Source: CAYZXK01 sp964482395
Lineage (GTDB): Bacteria; Planctomycetota; Phycisphaerae; UBA1845; Fen-1342
Direction: 5' to 3'
DNA length: 8,757 bases
NCBI GenBank assembly: GCA_964482395.1
Contig: CAYZXK010000021.1
Coordinates: forward strand, 1 to 8,757
Both the position numbers and the translations under genes were made by a program. Shown one piece after another: positions 6,039 to 8,757 of the stretch. The notes under the pieces are model-generated. The model saw only the letters and a program-made list of their open reading frames with translations. It did no database searches and had not been told where the DNA came from. Within the stretch, counting starts at the first letter, position 1. Each line of letters opens with the position of its first letter.

Positions 6039-7553
6039 ATGTCGTTTGTTGCGCTGACCAAGGCTCATTTTCGGCTTTCCGGCGGCTGGCGCCAGAACCT
6101 GCTGATAATTGGGACCTACGTGGCCTTGGTGGTGGCGTTGGCCTCGGCCGCTTATTGTGCCACCAACCCGGACGAATACCGGGTCGTACATGGTACCTTC
6201 CTCATCCTGGTCAGTGTGGTGCAGGGCGGCCTGGTCCTGCTGGTGGCTCCGTCCGCGATCCGCAGGGCGGTGTTCCGCGATTTCCAGTCCGGGATGATCG
6301 AGTCCCACCGGCTGACCCCCCTGAGCGGCCTGAGCCTGGTGACCGGTTACCTTACCGGTCCGACCGCCCAGGCGTTTCTGCTGTACGCGGTGGGTTTGCC
6401 GATCGGGGGCTACTTTGCCGGCGCGTACGGCCAGAGCCTCGGGATCGGCGCGGTGTCGGTGGTGGACTGGTACCTCTCTCAGCTTTGCTTGCTGACCTTG
6501 GCGATAATGGAGCTGGCCCTGGTCTTGCTCGTCTCCCTGGCCACGGCCGGCAGGGCCAATCTCATGGCCCTGCTGGTCTTCTTCGGGGTCTTTGTCGGCT
6601 GGGGTCTCGTGCGGCTGGTGCCCGGTTTGGCCTTGCTGGCGGGGCTGTGGAGTGCCGGTCGGCTGCTGATGAATCTTCTGTGGGTTCCCTATGCGGGGGC
6701 GAGGCCCGGCAATCCGGCGGCGATGGGCTGGGCCATGCTGCTCCAGCTCGCGATCGCCACGACTCTGCTGGTTGCGGCTTGTCGAAAGGTCCGAGCGCCG
6801 GATCGGCCGGCCTTCACGGTGCGATTGGGACTGGTGCTGTTGATGCTGGCCGGCCTGACCCTGGCGGCGGGCTTGTATTTTGCTGATAGTTTCCAGCAGC
6901 GGCCGACCCCGGTGGAGCCTTACTGGGAATGGGTGGCATCGGCGACGGTCTTCGTGCTGGTCGGGCTGTTGCCGCTGTCGGCGGCCGCGGCCGAGCGCCA
7001 ACGCCAGGATCGCCGCCTGGCCTGGTCTTTCAGCACCCCGCCCCGCCTGTGCAGGTTCGATGCCCTGCCGCTGTTGCTGACCGTGCTGTCGGGCGCTCTG
7101 ATGTTTGCGATGGTCCCCCGCAGGCTCGAACTGCCCTCCGCCCAGCTCAGTCGGGTCGGCTGGCCAGTGCTGGCCGTCGGCCTCAGCTTCTGGACCGATT
7201 ATTGCGTGATCTACCTGGCCAGATCGCGCGGCCGAAGTACCTTCCTAGCCCTGGTGCTGTCCTGGCTGGTGCTCAAGGCGCTCCCGTTGGCGATCGAAAT
7301 GGGCATGATCCTGATCGCCGTGCTGACCGATTCGTCGCGTGTATCCGCCGGCTGGATGGCTGGTCTGTCGCCGGTCGGCACGATGGTCCTGACCGTGGTC
7401 GGTTCCGATTCCCAGTCGGATTCCCGATGGGTGCTCATCGGCGGGCTGGCGGTTCAGTCGGTCCTGGCCGGGCTGGCCACCCTGCTGGTCCATCGGGCGC
7501 GGGATCGACTCCTGAGTCGGCTTGGGCCTGCCCGGCCGGTGGCTATCCCTTGA
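6039..7553 (+). CDS. ABC-2 type transporter permease
   Basis: The product is 504 residues from the ATG at 6039. The frame is open upstream through the ATPase gene, but that part is an out-of-frame shadow and the hydrophobic protein begins here. I count about 12 membrane helices, near residues 21-40, 53-72, 108-130, 148-170, 174-196, 228-247, 261-281, 297-316, 342-360, 373-393, 400-428 and 465-485. The cytoplasmic stretch 73-105 with FRDFQSGMIESHRLTPLSG resembles the coupling region of ABC-2 permeases of planctomycete type. The length, about twice the six-helix unit, suggests that two halves are joined in one chain. It starts two bases after the ATPase stop, so translation is probably coupled. 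The last 11 bases overlap the convergent lacI-type gene. It should form the transmembrane part of the ABC complex; the substrate and direction (export is usual) are unknown. Confidence 0.88.
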   Translation: MSFVALTKAHFRLSGGWRQNLLIIGTYVALVVALASAAYCATNPDEYRVVHGTFLILVSVVQGGLVLLVAPSAIRRAVFRDFQSGMIESHRLTPLSGLSLVTGYLTGPTAQAFLLYAVGLPIGGYFAGAYGQSLGIGAVSVVDWYLSQLCLLTLAIMELALVLLVSLATAGRANLMALLVFFGVFVGWGLVRLVPGLALLAGLWSAGRLLMNLLWVPYAGARPGNPAAMGWAMLLQLAIATTLLVAACRKVRAPDRPAFTVRLGLVLLMLAGLTLAAGLYFADSFQQRPTPVEPYWEWVASATVFVLVGLLPLSAAAAERQRQDRRLAWSFSTPPRLCRFDALPLLLTVLSGALMFAMVPRRLELPSAQLSRVGWPVLAVGLSFWTDYCVIYLARSRGRSTFLALVLSWLVLKALPLAIEMGMILIAVLTDSSRVSAGWMAGLSPVGTMVLTVVGSDSQSDSRWVLIGGLAVQSVLAGLATLLVHRARDRLLSRLGPARPVAIP

Positions 7554-8616
7554 GGTTCCCGCGGGCCCGGCGGCCCTGCTGGTCGTCCGCCGTCGCAGCC
7601 ACCTCGCGCAGCGCCGCCCCGCAGGATTCTCGGACGATCAGTTCGGGCGCAAGCACCACTCGCGTCGGCGGGCGCTGCGGGTCGGCGATCCGCTGGCAAA
7701 GCAGCTCGATCGCTTTGGCCCCCATCTGGGCCATGGGCACACGAACTGTGGTCAGCGGCGGGCGGGTCATCCGGGCCACCCGCGTATCGTCGAAGCCCAC
7801 GACCGCTAGGTCGTGGGGGACGGAAAGTCCGGCCGCAGTCGCGGCATCCACTATCCCACTGGCCATTTCGTCGTTGGCGGCAAAGACGCAGTGGCCCGGC
7901 CCCGCCCAGCTCCCCACCTGCCGACCGGCCAGCTCGTAGGCCGTCTCGTACTGATAGTCCAGGTGGTACACGTCCTGCGGGCCAAGCGACAGCCCCGACT
8001 CGGCCAGCACCTGCCGGCAGGCCGCGAGCCGGGCGATGGTGTCCAGGTTGGTCGCCAGTCCGCCCACGAAGATCACCCGGCGGACCCGGCACCGGTCGAT
8101 CAGGTGGCGCATCATGCTGGCCGCGCCGTGCCGTTGATCGATCAGCACGCTGTCGTGCGGGTTTCCGTCCAGCTCCCGGTCCAGCACGACCACTGGCAGC
8201 CGGAAGCTGACCAGTAGCTCCTGGATCCGATCGGTCAGCTCCGACACCATGACCGCGATCCCGTCCAGCAGGCTGCGTTGCCGGATGGCCTTCAGCAGCG
8301 AGTGGGTCTCCTCCCCGTCGCGGAAGGAGGAAACCATCAGGTTGTAGCCGAGTTCGCGGGCTCGCGTATTGGCCCCCCGGATGATCTCGGAGTAGAACTC
8401 GCCGTGCAGGTCTGGCAGCACCAGTCCGACGATCTCGCTTCTGCGCAGCATCAGCCCGCGCGCGAAGGCATTGGGCTGATAGCCCAGTTTCTTGATCGCC
8501 GACTCCACCCGGGCCCGGGTTTCCTCGCTCACTACAGCCCGGCGGTTAATCACGCGCGAGACGGTGCTGATGGAGACTCGGGCCAGCTTGGCAACATCGG
8601 AGATCGAGACCGGCAT
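7543..8616 (-). CDS. LacI/GalR-family transcriptional regulator
   Basis: The product is 357 residues from the ATG at 8614-8616, with AGGGA 6 bases before it. Residues 3-50 are the LacI helix-turn-helix: ISDVAKLARVSISTVSRVIN, then VVSEETRARVESAIKKLGY and the hinge region QPNAFARGL. Residues 60-335 are the periplasmic-binding-protein-like sensor domain, with VGLVLPDLHGEFY, HGAASMMRHLID, VFAANDEMASGIV and VVGFDDTRVARMTRPPLTTV blocks. About 20 extra residues (EVAATADDQQ to the end) trail the sensor domain. The family usually binds sugars or nucleosides and represses uptake or catabolic genes; the effector and target here are not deducible, because no sugar-utilisation gene lies in the window. It is convergent with the permease, so it does not share that promoter; its likely target is itself or a gene beyond the right edge. 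Confidence 0.95.
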   Translation of the reverse strand: MPVSISDVAKLARVSISTVSRVINRRAVVSEETRARVESAIKKLGYQPNAFARGLMLRRSEIVGLVLPDLHGEFYSEIIRGANTRARELGYNLMVSSFRDGEETHSLLKAIRQRSLLDGIAVMVSELTDRIQELLVSFRLPVVVLDRELDGNPHDSVLIDQRHGAASMMRHLIDRCRVRRVIFVGGLATNLDTIARLAACRQVLAESGLSLGPQDVYHLDYQYETAYELAGRQVGSWAGPGHCVFAANDEMASGIVDAATAAGLSVPHDLAVVGFDDTRVARMTRPPLTTVRVPMAQMGAKAIELLCQRIADPQRPPTRVVLAPELIVRESCGAALREVAATADDQQGRRARGNLKG

Positions 8617-8633
8617 ATCGCTTCCCTGCGACG

Positions 8634-8639
8634 ATTATA
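8634..8639 (-). promoter_or_regulatory. TATAAT -10 box before the LacI-type gene
   Basis: On the minus strand this is a perfect TATAAT, 18 bases upstream of the ATG. No matching -35 is found at 15-18 bases (best readings are GTCAAA or TGTCAA). A start would fall near 8627, at the edge of the ribosome binding site, giving a leader of roughly 11 bases. Confidence 0.45.
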
Positions 8640-8681
8640 CCCCGTGCAGCGGCGGCTTTGACACCACTCGGCGCGGAAGGT

Positions 8682-8735
8682 GGCGTATCCTTTCGTGTGT
8701 AATCTCGTTGCCGAGGCGTAGGAAGGGCGTATCCT
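8682..8735. repeat. GGCGTA repeats upstream of the LacI-type gene
   Basis: GGCGTATCCT occurs at 8682-8691 and again at 8726-8735, exactly 44 bases apart. A shorter copy GGCGTA lies at 8715-8720, 33 bases after the first and 11 before the last, so all spacings are multiples of 11, close to a helical turn. The sites lie in the noncoding region upstream of the regulator gene. They may be direct-repeat binding sites, but they are not the palindromes normally bound by LacI-type proteins. Confidence 0.3.
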
Positions 8736-8757
8736 CTGGCCCATATTGAATTAACAG

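Larger units (their letters stand above)
8617..8757. other. Noncoding region at the right edge
   Basis: No gene is supported here. Besides the TATAAT box and the GGCGTA repeats, TTGACA occurs on the plus strand at 8658-8663, with only TATCCT (8686-8691, 22 bases on) as a possible partner. A gene to the right of the window could be divergent, but the window ends before showing it. Confidence 0.4.

Noticed and set aside
6003..7001. 332-residue minus-strand frame, very rich in Gln, Arg and His
   Set aside because: It is the antisense of the Leu/Ala/Val-rich permease coding sequence; such composition is the usual by-product of a membrane protein gene.
8658..8691. Plus-strand TTGACA with TATCCT as a promoter for a gene to the right
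   Set aside because: The spacer of 22 bases is too long and the -10 match is poor; no gene is visible downstream within the window.

Overview
The window is GC-rich (about two thirds G+C by eye) and densely packed with bacterial genes. The best guess is an uncultured Planctomycetota relative, possibly Phycisphaerae-like. This rests on general resemblance only: GC content, very small lipoproteins, SH3b envelope proteins with a VGVxGRR-type C-terminal module, and ABC-2 permease style. No phylogenetic marker is present, so the assignment is tentative. I see no insertion sequence, CRISPR array, phage module or rRNA.

Left part, minus strand (1-3707). A radical SAM protein of the SplB/PA0069 type runs off the left edge. 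It has its own promoter and a strong ribosome binding site. Upstream of it in the same direction lies a three-gene envelope cluster, transcribed from about 3725 towards 1014: an exported protein with two SH3b domains, a 61-residue lipoprotein, and a CsgG-like lipoprotein. The gaps are 50 and 109 bases. A TTGACA-17-TAGCCT promoter candidate sits just before the first gene.

Middle, plus strand (3898-7553). A tRNA-Ser(UGA) gene has a perfect TATAAT box upstream. It is followed by a lipoprotein HAD phosphatase of the LNS2/App1 type with an N-terminal Ig-like domain, and then a strong 10-bp hairpin. Next come an ABC ATPase and its roughly 12-helix ABC-2 type permease, separated by two bases. Together these two probably form one export or transport complex.

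Right part, minus strand (7543-8616). A complete LacI/GalR-family repressor is convergent with the permease and overlaps its 3' end by 11 bases. Its upstream region (8617-8757) has a TATAAT box and a set of GGCGTA repeats spaced in multiples of 11 bases.

The least explained content is the minus-strand envelope cluster. Its members are weakly characterised families, and together they look like a small outer-membrane or periplasmic assembly. Nothing here proves a new system; the other genes belong to recognisable families.
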